A stretch of DNA of 64,000 nt from Aquimonas sp002352135 (GTDB lineage Bacteria; Pseudomonadota; Gammaproteobacteria; Xanthomonadales; Xanthomonadaceae). The stretch is from contig DAORND010000007.1 of the NCBI GenBank assembly GCA_035440755.1, forward strand, positions 8,949 to 72,948. The letters run 5' to 3'. The position numbers were made by a program, and so were the translations under genes. The notes under the pieces were generated by a model, which saw only the letters and a list, made by a program, of their open reading frames with translations, was not told the DNA's origin and did not search any database. Shown piece after piece: positions 16,607 to 24,681 of this stretch (within the stretch, counting starts at the first letter, position 1; each line of letters begins with the position of its first letter).

Positions 16607-17365
16607 CTATCGCAGAATCACCGCCGCCAACTCCTCCAGGCGCGGCAAGTCGAGCAGGTTGAAGTCGCGGCGGTCGACGGCGAGCAGTTCATCGGCTTGA
16701 AAGCGCTTTAGCACGCGGCTGACGGTTTCTGGCGCCAGACGCAGGTAATTGGCGATATCCGTTCTGGCCATGGTCAGAGTGAAGCGACGCGCGGAAAAGC
16801 CGCGTGCGGCGTAGCGTCGTGACAGGCTGATTAGGAAGGCGGCCATGCGTTCATCGGCGGTGTGATCGCCCGCAAGCAGGGCAGCTTTGTTGATGTCGGC
16901 GCTGAGCAGGCGAAACAGTTGGCTCTGCAATCCGGGCATCTTCTGCGCCAACAGCGCCATCATCGGGAAGGAGAAGCGGCAGAGAGTGACGGTATCCAGT
17001 GCAACGGCGTTGCAGGGATAGCGACCATCGTGGATGCCGTTGAGTCCGATCACTTCACCTGGCAGGAAAAAACCCAGTACCTGTTCGTTGCCGTCGCGGT
17101 CGGTGATGTAGGTCTTGACCGTGCCGCCGCGTACAGCCGCGATCGCGTTGAAGGATTCGCCTTCGCGGAATACATGCTCGCCGGCTTGGAATGGGCCGAC
17201 ATGCGCCACCAGGCAGTGCAATTCGATCAGGCCAGCCTTGTCATAGCCTTCGGCAAGGCAGGCGGAGGAAAACGCACAGGTCGAGCAGAAGGTCATGGCA
17301 TCGCCATCGCCGTCATCATGCTCCGGTCGCATGACATGACGGTCGTGCAATTGCACGACGTTCAT
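16607..17365 (-). CDS. fnr: FNR-type oxygen-responsive transcriptional regulator
   Basis: A CRP/FNR-family regulator of 252 residues. The N-terminal Cys27-x2-Cys30-x5-Cys36 (FCSTCAFSSAC) and Cys118 (RYPCNA) reproduce the four [4Fe-4S] ligands of FNR/ANR, so it should sense oxygen (and NO secondarily); heme-type DNR lacks them. The sensor beta-barrel (GEHVFREGE, PGEVIGLNG) is followed by a dimer helix and a helix-turn-helix (TMARTDIANYLRLAPETVSRVLKRF) whose Glu-x-x-Ser-Arg is the FNR base-reading pattern for TTGAT half-sites. ATG 17365 is preferred by length; ATG 17404 is an alternative. It sits next to norZ and is the likely activator of the nirS, nnrS and norZ boxes. Confidence 0.93.
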   Translation of the reverse strand: MNVVQLHDRHVMRPEHDDGDGDAMTFCSTCAFSSACLAEGYDKAGLIELHCLVAHVGPFQAGEHVFREGESFNAIAAVRGGTVKTYITDRDGNEQVLGFFLPGEVIGLNGIHDGRYPCNAVALDTVTLCRFSFPMMALLAQKMPGLQSQLFRLLSADINKAALLAGDHTADERMAAFLISLSRRYAARGFSARRFTLTMARTDIANYLRLAPETVSRVLKRFQADELLAVDRRDFNLLDLPRLEELAAVILR

Positions 17366-17572
17366 AAGTGGATTCTTGATCTGGCGTAGGCCGGTTGACG
17401 ACATGCTACTCAACCCTCAACGCGGGCGTCGCGCTATGAGTGGCAGTGTACTGCGAGAAAGGTCGAGGATCGCGGACTGGGTCTCGCGACCCCGACGCGA
17501 CGGACGCATTCGGGCCGCCGATCGGGATCTTGCGCGGTGGGGGACGGCAACCAGAAAGCAGCGAACGCCTGT

Positions 17573-18850
17573 TCACGCACTCAGATGTTGACCGCCGTCC
17601 ACCGGGATCACGGTACCGGTGATGTGTCTGGCCGCGTCACTGACCAGGTAGCGCGCCAACTGGCCGACATCGTCGATATCCGCCAGTTGATGGATCGGCA
17701 CCTGGGCGGCTGCATCCGCCAACAGCTCGTCGAAGCGATCAATGCCGGACGCGGCTCGGGTGCGAATGGGGCCGGGCGAGATCGCATGGGCGCGAATGCC
17801 TTTGGGGCCGAGTTCGGCGGCGACGTAGCGAACGCTGCTTTCCAGTGCGGCCTTGACTGGGCCCATCAGGTTGTAGTGCTCGACGACGCGCGATGAGCCA
17901 TAGAAGGTCACCGTCAACAACGTTCCGCCCTGCGACATCAGTGGCTCAGCGAGCTTGGCCATGCGCAGGAACGAGTGCACCGAGACATCCATGGCTTGCG
18001 AGAAGCCTTCCGACGAGGCATCGACCACCCGACCGTGCAGATCGTCGCGCGGTGCGAAGGCGATCGAGTGCAGTACGAAATCCAACCGTCCCCATTGCTG
18101 CTCGATGGCGGCAAACACGCCTTCCAGCGCTCCCGGTTCACGTACATCGCAGGGCAGGATCAAAGGCGCATTCAGACCTTCCGCCAAGGGCCGCACATGT
18201 GGCTCGGCCTTGCTGTTGAGGAAGGTGATCGCCAACTCGGCACCGGCGCTCTGCAATGCCCGTGCGCAGCCATAGGCGATGGATTGATTGTTGGCAATGC
18301 CGACGATCAGACCGCGCTTGCCGCTCAGGTCGAGCGGATCGTGGCCGTGATGATGCACGCTGGCGGAAGGCAGTTCGACCGCTGGCCAGGTCACTTTTTC
18401 GCGTGGTGCCAGCACTTCGGCGGTACCGGTGATAACGTTCTCGCCAAACTGGTTGACACAACGGCAATCCAGCAAGGCGATGCGCTTTTCGGGTCGCAGT
18501 TCGCGCACCGTGACTTCTGCCGTAATCGTGTCACCTGGCCTTACCGGACGGCGAAAGCGCAGATCCTGGCCGAGATAGATCGTGCCGGGTCCGGGCAGTT
18601 GCGTGCCAAGGACGGCGGATATCAGTGCGCCACCCCACATGCCGTGGCCGATGATGCTGTGGAACTGCCCTTTCTCGGCAAATGCCGGGTCGAGATGGGC
18701 GGGATTGATGTCGCCCGACACGGCGGCAAATAGCTCGATATCCGTGCGACTGAGCACATGCGAAAAGCGTGCACTGTCCCCGATGGCAAGCTCATCGAAG
18801 GTGCGGTTGGACAACAGGGTCGGGGCGTCGTCGATGGGTAGCTGGGACAT
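17573..18850 (-). CDS. MaoC-like hydratase fused to FabI-type enoyl reductase
   Basis: A 425-residue fusion. Residues about 13-150 form an (R)-specific enoyl-CoA hydratase/MaoC hot-dog domain with the hydratase motif AVSGDINPAHLD (Asp47, His52) and the following IIGHGMWGGALIS helix. Residues about 174-425 form an enoyl-ACP reductase of the FabI class: Rossmann GIANNQSIAYGCA, LDFVLHSIAFA, Tyr326-x6-Lys333 (YNLMGPVK), and SPGPIRTRAASGI. The residue aligned with E. coli FabI Tyr146 appears to be Phe316 (TFYG). The two activities act on neighbouring steps: hydration/dehydration of enoyl and 3-hydroxyacyl thioesters, and reduction of the enoyl. The substrate carrier (ACP or CoA) is unknown. The gene sits immediately upstream of fnr on the same strand. 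The start at ATG 18850 is chosen from domain length. Confidence 0.88.
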   Translation of the reverse strand: MSQLPIDDAPTLLSNRTFDELAIGDSARFSHVLSRTDIELFAAVSGDINPAHLDPAFAEKGQFHSIIGHGMWGGALISAVLGTQLPGPGTIYLGQDLRFRRPVRPGDTITAEVTVRELRPEKRIALLDCRCVNQFGENVITGTAEVLAPREKVTWPAVELPSASVHHHGHDPLDLSGKRGLIVGIANNQSIAYGCARALQSAGAELAITFLNSKAEPHVRPLAEGLNAPLILPCDVREPGALEGVFAAIEQQWGRLDFVLHSIAFAPRDDLHGRVVDASSEGFSQAMDVSVHSFLRMAKLAEPLMSQGGTLLTVTFYGSSRVVEHYNLMGPVKAALESSVRYVAAELGPKGIRAHAISPGPIRTRAASGIDRFDELLADAAAQVPIHQLADIDDVGQLARYLVSDAARHITGTVIPVDGGQHLSA

Positions 18851-19080
18851 GATGGAGTTCCACAAGGAGGCACGAGAATTGTGCGCTCGCAACGTCGCGT
18901 TGATATGACGGTATCTGGCCATTTATATCGCCAATACGACGATTCTTGAGCGCCAATGCGTCAAAACGATGCGCTGTCCGAGCAATATTGCTGCTATGCA
19001 ATATCCAGTCCTGACGAGTGCGTCCCGCTGGCTCCAGGGTGTACCGTCGGCGCTCTGGAGAGCGGTCGCAAGCGCGTGGC

Positions 19081-20196
19081 TCAGACCTTTTCTGTGTTCA
19101 AAGGCATTTCGACAATGGTGTCGCTGCCTTCCAGTACCGCTGCCTCACGGCGCAGGTCGTATTGTTCGCCGTACATGCGACGGATGCGCTGTCGGGCGTT
19201 GTCGAGACCGATGTCGCCGACATCGATGCGACTGTCGTCGCTCTGATCGCTGACCCGGAGAATCAGTCGGCCGTGGTCGGCGCGAGCGACCAGTTTGACC
19301 GCGACCAGCGCCTTGCTGGGATCGGCGCTGCGCCGCAAGGCAGCGTCTACCAAGGGTTGCAGCAGCAGACGCGGAACACGCGCATGGCGCAGCTCTTCAG
19401 GAATGTCGATCTGCACGAACAGGCGTTCGTCAAAGCGCAGGCGCATGATGTCCAGATACAGGTCGAGCAGACGCAGTTCCTCGGCCAGAGAGGTCTCATG
19501 TTGCTGCTCAGGCGAGAAGGCATGCTTCAGCAGTGAGGACAGGCGCGCGATCATTTCTTCCGCCGCCGCCGGTTTGCTGTAGATCAGCGTCGAGACTGCA
19601 TTCAGGGTAGTGAACAGGAAGTGCGGTTCAAGCTGTCGACGCAGCGCATCGAGCTGAGCGAGCGTGAGGTGGGCGCGCATGCGCTCGGCGTCGAGTTCGC
19701 GATTGCGTGCAGCCCGGTAGCGGTCAATCGTGTGGGTGATGGCGATGACCAGTCCGTAGACGATCATCTGGTTCGGCAGGGAAAGCAGATAGCGTTGTAC
19801 CGTGGGCAGGTAGTCGACTTCGGCAATGCCGGGCAGGTAGATCAGTGCCCAGCGGCTCATCGAGTTGAGCGTGGTATGCAGCATGCCCGTCAGCGCGGCG
19901 AACGGCAGGTGCAGCCCGATGCGACGGCTCCAACCCGCACCCATGACCGGCCAGCGCCGCGCCAGCCAGACCATCAATGGCACCAGCAGGGCGGCCGAAT
20001 AAGCGCTCGACAGCTCCTCGATCAGCACGCGCAGAATGTCGGCATCCTTGCCGCCCGCGATACGACTGAGATAGCGGTCGATAAACAGCACCGCGCCCAG
20101 CGCACTGCTGAGGAAGAACAGTCCCCAAGCCAGTCGCTGGCGGCGCACACGGGCGCGCACTGGGTCGATGCGGGGTGGGTGTTCGGTCAGGGGCAT
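19081..20196 (-). CDS. LytS/YehU-type sensor histidine kinase
   Basis: A 371-residue inner-membrane kinase with four hydrophobic segments in the first 170 residues, then a His_kinase domain in which LRRQLEPHFLFTTLNAVSTLIYS carries the phospho-accepting His. A degenerate ATPase follows (LLLQPLVDAALRRS replaces the usual N-box, then LRVSDQSDDS and IGLDNARQRIRRMYG). The N-box asparagine typical of the family (VENAIKHG-like) is absent, so catalytic efficiency is uncertain. No LytR-type response regulator is beside it, and its partner must lie elsewhere. ATG 20196 is one choice; GTG 20238 is the alternative, and neither has a clear Shine-Dalgarno site. It lies about 127 bases downstream of ilvE, separated by GC-rich inverted repeats. 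Confidence 0.85.
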   Translation of the reverse strand: MPLTEHPPRIDPVRARVRRQRLAWGLFFLSSALGAVLFIDRYLSRIAGGKDADILRVLIEELSSAYSAALLVPLMVWLARRWPVMGAGWSRRIGLHLPFAALTGMLHTTLNSMSRWALIYLPGIAEVDYLPTVQRYLLSLPNQMIVYGLVIAITHTIDRYRAARNRELDAERMRAHLTLAQLDALRRQLEPHFLFTTLNAVSTLIYSKPAAAEEMIARLSSLLKHAFSPEQQHETSLAEELRLLDLYLDIMRLRFDERLFVQIDIPEELRHARVPRLLLQPLVDAALRRSADPSKALVAVKLVARADHGRLILRVSDQSDDSRIDVGDIGLDNARQRIRRMYGEQYDLRREAAVLEGSDTIVEMPLNTEKV

Positions 20197-20243
20197 GGGC
20201 GTTGGCGACGGCGGTAAGGTGCTCAGACTACCGATCACACGGC

Positions 20244-20298
20244 GCGTCGTCGATGCGGAGAGGCCGGTGGGTACGGACTGACGACGCGGCGCGCGCGC
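20244..20298 (-). terminator. GC-rich inverted repeats after the ilv operon
   Basis: GCGTCGTC (20244-20251) pairs with GACGACGC (20280-20287), and CGGCGCGCGCCG (20287-20298) is a 12-bp self-complementary run. They lie between ilvE and the kinase gene. No U-tract follows, so termination is only possible, not shown. Confidence 0.3.
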
Positions 20299-20323
20299 CG
20301 TAAGCCAGTCTCTGGACTGGCCA

Positions 20324-21181
20324 TCAAAAACGTGTCAACCAAGGGTCGTGATCTGCCGACTCGCCGCGCACAATACTCAGATAGCGCTCACGTAGTGCCA
20401 ATGTGACTGGATTGGGGCCTAGTTCGCGTTGGTCGAGCTGCCCAACCTGGGCGATTTCCGCCGAGGTGCCGGTGAGGAAGATTTCATCCGCCTCGCGCAG
20501 CTCTTCCAGGCTGACCGCACGACTGTCCGCACCCGTCAGTTCGATGACCGTGCGGCGGGTGATGCCACCGAGCGCATCAGGATGTTCCACTGCCGTGATC
20601 TGGCCGTTCTTGACCATGAAGACGTTCTCGCCGGTGCATTCGACCACCAGGCCGGATTCATCGGTGAACAGTGCTTCGCCGAAACCACGCGTGGTCGCTT
20701 CGTGCTTGGCCATCAGCGAGTTGACGTAGGCGCCGCACAGCTTCAGCGGAGGAATCGAGGTGTGGCGGTTGCGCCGGAACGGACTGTGGGCGAGTTTCAC
20801 CTTGGCGCTGCCAAGGTGCGAATTCCACGGCACGCTGGCGACCCAGTGATGCTGCTGCAGCGCTTCCACATCCAGACCCAGACCGGAGCCGTAAAAACTC
20901 AACGGGCGGATGTAGGCGTCGCGGTGCTGGTTGGCGCGCAGCACGGCAAGGATCGCCTCGCCGATTTCGTCCATATCGAAGTCGATGCCGATCACCTCGC
21001 AGCCCTGCTTCATGCGCAACAGGTGGTCACGCAAGCGGAAGATGGCTGCGCCATCGCGGGTGGCGTAGCTGCGAATGCCTTCGAAAACACCGGTGCCGTA
21101 GTGCAGGGCATTGACGTTGAGTGGCACCGAAAAGGTGTCGGCCGGACCGAGGCGGGCATCCATCCACTGGTAAAGGCTCAT
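20324..21181 (-). CDS. ilvE: branched-chain amino acid aminotransferase
   Basis: Transfers the amino group between glutamate and the keto acids of Ile, Val and Leu; PLP-dependent class IV fold, cytosolic, 285 residues. Family segments are clear: VNALHYGTGVFEGIRSY, YIRPLSFYGSG, the PLP-lysine region PPLKLCGAYVNSLMAKHEA, ESGLVVECTGENVFMV, GGITRRTVIEL and DEIFLTGTSAEI. The start ATG 21181 overlaps the ilvM stop (ATGA), indicating translational coupling. It is the last gene of the ilvCGME operon. The longer reading frame upstream is the ilvM gene region in another frame and is not part of the protein. Confidence 0.95.
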   Translation of the reverse strand: MSLYQWMDARLGPADTFSVPLNVNALHYGTGVFEGIRSYATRDGAAIFRLRDHLLRMKQGCEVIGIDFDMDEIGEAILAVLRANQHRDAYIRPLSFYGSGLGLDVEALQQHHWVASVPWNSHLGSAKVKLAHSPFRRNRHTSIPPLKLCGAYVNSLMAKHEATTRGFGEALFTDESGLVVECTGENVFMVKNGQITAVEHPDALGGITRRTVIELTGADSRAVSLEELREADEIFLTGTSAEIAQVGQLDQRELGPNPVTLALRERYLSIVRGESADHDPWLTRF

Positions 21182-21420
21182 GCAATCGCCTCCTCGCGAA
21201 TCTCGACGGCCAGGCAGTCGTAGAGTTTTTCCATCTGCTTGCGCAGGCTGTCGGCGCCGCGTTCGCCTTCGACCAGCAACATGAGATGCCATTCCTGGGC
21301 GTCCTGCTGTTGACGGCCTTCCACCGCAAGAGGCGTATAGCCACGACGCTCAGCCGTACCGATGACGCGCAGCAGCGCGCCTTCGGCGGGTCGCAGAATC
21401 AGATCAAGCCGGTATCGCAT
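21178..21420 (-). CDS. ilvM: acetolactate synthase small (regulatory) subunit
   Basis: An 80-residue ACT-domain protein of the short IlvM type (MRYRLDLILRPAEGALLRVIG, RRGYTPLAVEG, WHLMLLVEG, LRKQMEKLYDCLAVE). It activates and stabilises the catalytic subunit encoded just upstream. ATG 21420 lies inside the ilvG end (17-base overlap), and its stop overlaps the ilvE start, so the three genes are translated as a coupled set. IlvM-type subunits usually give little valine feedback inhibition compared with IlvN/IlvH. Confidence 0.9.
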   Translation of the reverse strand: MRYRLDLILRPAEGALLRVIGTAERRGYTPLAVEGRQQQDAQEWHLMLLVEGERGADSLRKQMEKLYDCLAVEIREEAIA

Positions 21421-23110
21421 GGGGGGTCTCGGCCTCGTCCAGCATGGTGGCGTTACTGTGATTGGGAGGAACCAGCGGCCAGACGTTGGCGCGCGCATCG
21501 ATCACGACGTGAAGCATCGCCGGACCGGGCGTCGCCAGCAGTTCGCGCAGCGCCGCCTCGGTGTCTTCGCGACGTTCCAGTTTGATCGCCGGGATGCGGA
21601 ACACGCGGCACAAGGCGGCGAAATCGGGATTGTCTGACAGGTCGATTTCGCTGTAGTTGCGATCAAAGAACAGCTCCTGCCATTGCCGCACCATGCCCAG
21701 TGTGCTGTTGTCGAGCAGGATCATCTTGATTGGCAACTGGCAACGCGCCACGGTGGCCAGTTCCTGGATGTTCATCATGATGCTGCCATCGCCCGACACC
21801 AGCACCACCGGGCGATCCGGGCAACTGAATTGCGCACCGATGGCCGCAGGCAGGCCAAAGCCCATGGTGCCCAGCGCGCCAGAGGTGAGATGGTTGCGTG
21901 GATGATGGAACTTCCAATGTTGCGCCACCCACATCTGATGCTGGCCGACGTCGCAAGCCACGATGGTGTCGGGCGGAGCGATCTCGGACATCCGCTTGAG
22001 CAGGGCTGGAGCGTAGACGCCCTTGCCAGGCGCGTCGTAGCGTGGCGCGGAGCTGGCCTTCATCTGCATGCAGCGGCGATGCCATTCGGCACAGTTCGAG
22101 CGTGCTGCCGATAGGGCTGAGAGCGTTTCATGCAAGTCGCCATACAAAGGAATGTCGGCTTGTCGCAGCTTGCTGATTTCGGCGATGTCGGCATCGAGGT
22201 GAATGACGCGGGCATTGGGAGCGAACTCGGCCAGCTTGCCGGTAGCGCGGTCATCGAAGCGCGCACCGACCACGATCAGCAGATCGCAGTTCTGCACGGC
22301 CATGTTGGCGGCACGCGTGCCATGCATGCCCAGCATGCCGATCAGGTAGGGATGCTCCGGTGGCAGATTCCCCAGACCGCGCAGGGTGGTCACGGTGGGC
22401 AGCTTGGCAGCCTCGACAAATTGCCGGAACGGCTCGACCGCTTCGGCCAGTGTGATGCCTTGACCGGAGTAGATTACCGGGCGCTCGGCACTGGCGATCG
22501 CAGCGATGGCTTCAGCCAAGCCATCGGCAGGCGCCGAAGGCAAGGTGTCGGCCGCTGCCGGTTCCAGCAGACTCATGTGGGTCGCCGAGGCGATCTGCAC
22601 ATCCTTGGGGAAATCGATCAGCACCGGACCCGGTCGGCCACTGCGCGCAACGCGGAAGGCTTCGTGAACGACGTGCGGCAGGTCTTCGATTTTGCGCAGC
22701 AGGAAACTGTGTTTCACGATCGGCAGGGTCATGCCGTAGACGTCCAGCTCCTGAAAGGCATCGGTACCCATCAAGGTGGTCGGCACTTGACCAGTAAGTA
22801 CCACCATCGGCACCGAATCCAGAAAGGCATCGGCGATGCCGGTGACCAGATTGGATGCGCCAGGGCCCGAGGTGGCCACACACACGCCCACACGTCCCGA
22901 AGCGCGGGCGAATCCGTTCGCCGCCAGCGCCGCACCCTGCTCGTGGCGAGTGAGGATGTGGCGCAGCTTCGAACCCACCAGCGCGTCATAGAAAGGCATG
23001 ATCGCGCCGCCCGGATAGCCGAACAGCACATCCACCCCTTCGGCCTCCAGCGCCTGCACCATCAGGTGCGCGCCATTCTTGGCCGGCGCGCGGGCGGTGT
23101 CGGAACTCAT
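21404..23110 (-). CDS. ilvG: acetolactate synthase large (catalytic) subunit
   Basis: A 568-residue thiamine-diphosphate enzyme that condenses pyruvate with pyruvate or 2-ketobutyrate, the first shared step to valine, leucine and isoleucine. The ThDP and FAD regions are visible: VDVLFGYPGGAIMPFYDAL with the catalytic Glu in LTRHEQGAA, GRVGVCVATSGPGASNLVTGI, PVLIDFPKDVQ, VGARFDDRATGK, and the GDGSIMMNIQELATV metal-binding motif. The start overlaps the ilvC stop (ATGA). The pairing with ilvM identifies it as the ilvG/ilvM isozyme type. Confidence 0.95.
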   Translation of the reverse strand: MSSDTARAPAKNGAHLMVQALEAEGVDVLFGYPGGAIMPFYDALVGSKLRHILTRHEQGAALAANGFARASGRVGVCVATSGPGASNLVTGIADAFLDSVPMVVLTGQVPTTLMGTDAFQELDVYGMTLPIVKHSFLLRKIEDLPHVVHEAFRVARSGRPGPVLIDFPKDVQIASATHMSLLEPAAADTLPSAPADGLAEAIAAIASAERPVIYSGQGITLAEAVEPFRQFVEAAKLPTVTTLRGLGNLPPEHPYLIGMLGMHGTRAANMAVQNCDLLIVVGARFDDRATGKLAEFAPNARVIHLDADIAEISKLRQADIPLYGDLHETLSALSAARSNCAEWHRRCMQMKASSAPRYDAPGKGVYAPALLKRMSEIAPPDTIVACDVGQHQMWVAQHWKFHHPRNHLTSGALGTMGFGLPAAIGAQFSCPDRPVVLVSGDGSIMMNIQELATVARCQLPIKMILLDNSTLGMVRQWQELFFDRNYSEIDLSDNPDFAALCRVFRIPAIKLERREDTEAALRELLATPGPAMLHVVIDARANVWPLVPPNHSNATMLDEAETPHAIPA

Positions 23111-24108
23111 GTCACCGGGTCCTGTTCGGGTGTGGCATTGGACTGCAGCCAGACCATCTTGGCGCGCAGTGCCTTGCCGACCTGTTCGATGGGGTGATCC
23201 AGATCGGCCTGCTTGAACTTCTTGTAGTTGGGCAGACCGGCTTCGTACTCGGCGACCCAGTTGTTGGTGAAGGTGCCATTCTGGATGTCGGTCAGGACGT
23301 CCTTCATGCGGGCCTTGACGCTGGCATCAATCACCCGTGGGCCGCTGACGTAGTCACCGTATTGCGCGGTCTCGGAGACGAACTCCAGCATGCGGGTGAT
23401 ACCTCCTTCGTAGAACAGGTCGACGATCAGCTTCAGCTCGTGCAGCACTTCGTAGTAGGCGATTTCCGGCTGGTAACCGGCTTCCACCAACACTTCAAAA
23501 CCGGCCTGAACCAGGGAGGATGCGCCACCGCACAGCACCGCCTGTTCGCCGAACAGATCGGTTTCGGTTTCTTCCTTGAAGGTCGTCTTGATGACATTGG
23601 CGCGCGCGCCGCCCAGACCTGAGGCGTAGGCCAGTGCGTACTGCTCGGCCTTGCCGCTCTTGTCCTGGTAGATCGCATAGATGCAAGGCACGCCACGACC
23701 GATTTCATACTCTCGACGTACCAGCGCGCCCGGACCTTTGGGTGCGACAAGCACCACATCGAGATCCTCGCGCGGCGCGATCATGCCGAAGTGCACGTTC
23801 AATCCGTGCGCGAACAACAGGCAAGCGCCCTGCTTCATGTTGGGCGCCAGCACCTCGGAGTAGAGCTTCTTCTGCACCATGTCGGGAGTCAGCACCGCGA
23901 CCAGATCGGCGTCCTTGACCGCATCGGCGGGCGACTTGACGGTGAAGCCATCGGCCTTGGCCTTGGCTTCGGTGGGGCCGCCCGGGCGCAGGCCAATGAC
24001 CACATCACAACCGGAGTCGCGCAGGTTCAATGCGTGGGCACGGCCCTGACTGCCGTAACCGACGACGGCGATGCGGGAAAGGAAGCTGGCGGGTACGGTC
24101 TGGGTCAT
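23107..24108 (-). CDS. ilvC: ketol-acid reductoisomerase (class I)
   Basis: Converts acetolactate or acetohydroxybutyrate to the dihydroxy acid with NADPH and magnesium. The 333-residue length is that of class I (short) enzymes. Motifs are the Rossmann loop VVGYGSQGRAHALN, NVHFG, VLVAPKGPG, the magnesium-binding FKEETETDLFGEQAVLCGG, and LVEAGYQPEIAYYEVLHELKLIVDL. ATG 24108 is selected because GCAGGA lies upstream and because longer starts would intrude into the attenuator leader. First gene of the ilvC-G-M-E operon, controlled by the leader peptide and terminator upstream. ilvD and ilvA are not in this window. Confidence 0.96.
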   Translation of the reverse strand: MTQTVPASFLSRIAVVGYGSQGRAHALNLRDSGCDVVIGLRPGGPTEAKAKADGFTVKSPADAVKDADLVAVLTPDMVQKKLYSEVLAPNMKQGACLLFAHGLNVHFGMIAPREDLDVVLVAPKGPGALVRREYEIGRGVPCIYAIYQDKSGKAEQYALAYASGLGGARANVIKTTFKEETETDLFGEQAVLCGGASSLVQAGFEVLVEAGYQPEIAYYEVLHELKLIVDLFYEGGITRMLEFVSETAQYGDYVSGPRVIDASVKARMKDVLTDIQNGTFTNNWVAEYEAGLPNYKKFKQADLDHPIEQVGKALRAKMVWLQSNATPEQDPVT

Positions 24109-24201
24109 GGCGGGTCCTGCAATGAGATGGGGTGAAAGAAAGGGGGTGGGTCTAACAGGTGAAGGGGCAGTGGTGCGTGGTTGCAATGCGGCTACGGGCT
24201 T

Positions 24202-24234
24202 AAAAAAAACCCCGCTCCGTTGCCGGGCGGGGTT
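24202..24234 (-). terminator. attenuator terminator of the ilv operon
   Basis: On the minus strand AACCCCGC pairs with GCGGGGTT (8 bp, extendable by three inner pairs) and is followed by a run of eight T residues. The hairpin lies between the leader-peptide stop (24274) and the ilvC start (24108), the position of a transcription attenuator. Confidence 0.85.
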
Positions 24235-24273
24235 CTGGGTTTCGGGTTCCTTGCTGCGTTGAACCGTAACGAC

Positions 24274-24411
24274 CTATCCCGCACCGACTGGCGAGGTAAT
24301 AAGAAGTACGAGTACTACAAGCACCGCCCAGAGCATCAAGCCCAACTCAACAGACCGCGGCTGCACGGGGCAGCGGGCGACAGTCGGTTGGTGGCGATGG
24401 GTGCGGTTCAT
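24274..24411 (-). CDS. ilvL: ilv operon leader peptide (attenuation control)
   Basis: A 45-codon frame, ATG 24411 to TAG 24274, encodes a peptide starting MNRTHRHQ whose residues 30-38 are V-L-V-V-L-V-L-L-I (bases 24298-24324), followed by TSPVGAG and stop. A run of nine consecutive branched-chain codons 40 bases before a terminator and upstream of ilvC is the classical amino-acid attenuation layout: ribosomes stalling for charged Val/Leu/Ile tRNA would favour read-through. A shorter start inside it (MLWAVLVV, ATG 24336) also covers the run. No Shine-Dalgarno precedes ATG 24411, and a TTGACA -35 at 24443-24448 would start the message near this ATG, so it may be leaderless. Confidence 0.85.
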   Translation of the reverse strand: MNRTHRHQPTVARCPVQPRSVELGLMLWAVLVVLVLLITSPVGAG

Positions 24412-24419
24412 GGTGCGGA

Positions 24420-24448
24420 GCAAAACACAGCGCAAATCGCAGTGTCAA
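24420..24448 (-). promoter_or_regulatory. candidate ilv operon promoter
   Basis: A perfect TTGACA -35 (24443-24448, minus strand) is followed at 16-17 bases by a weak T-rich -10 (GTTTTG/TTTTGC, 24420-24426), pointing to a start at or just before the ilvL ATG. The rest of 24449-24665 shows no other clear element. Confidence 0.35.
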
Positions 24449-24681
24449 CCATCCAAACGTCGCAAGGCGTGATGGTTTCAATGGCAACGAAACGGGGAGG
24501 GCAAGCACTTCAGCATTACCCAGGTTTGCCGCTAACTCTGGCGCGGCATGTCTTAGGCCCTGGATGCCCTTATTCACAAGGCTTCACTGGCCTTGACCAC
24601 ATGCTCAGTGGTGACCATGCTGTGCCCAATGGCGGTGCCGGACTGACTCCCGCACCCTGCCACGACAAGGAGAGTGACGTG

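Noticed and set aside
17376..17404. TTGAT half-site upstream of fnr as an autoregulatory FNR box
   Set aside because: The sequence TTGATCTGGCGTAG has only one good half; the second half has one or two matches.
18988..19011. GCAATATTGC plus ATGCAATAT as an operator upstream of the MaoC-FabI gene
   Set aside because: The short A/T palindrome is not at a promoter-like distance that I can support and lies nearer the kinase stop; recorded but not called.
24181..24681. N-terminal extension of the DUF2333 gene by about 167 codons
   Set aside because: The extension runs across the ilv attenuator and promoter, is low in family-like sequence, and AAGGAG before GTG 24682 marks the true start.
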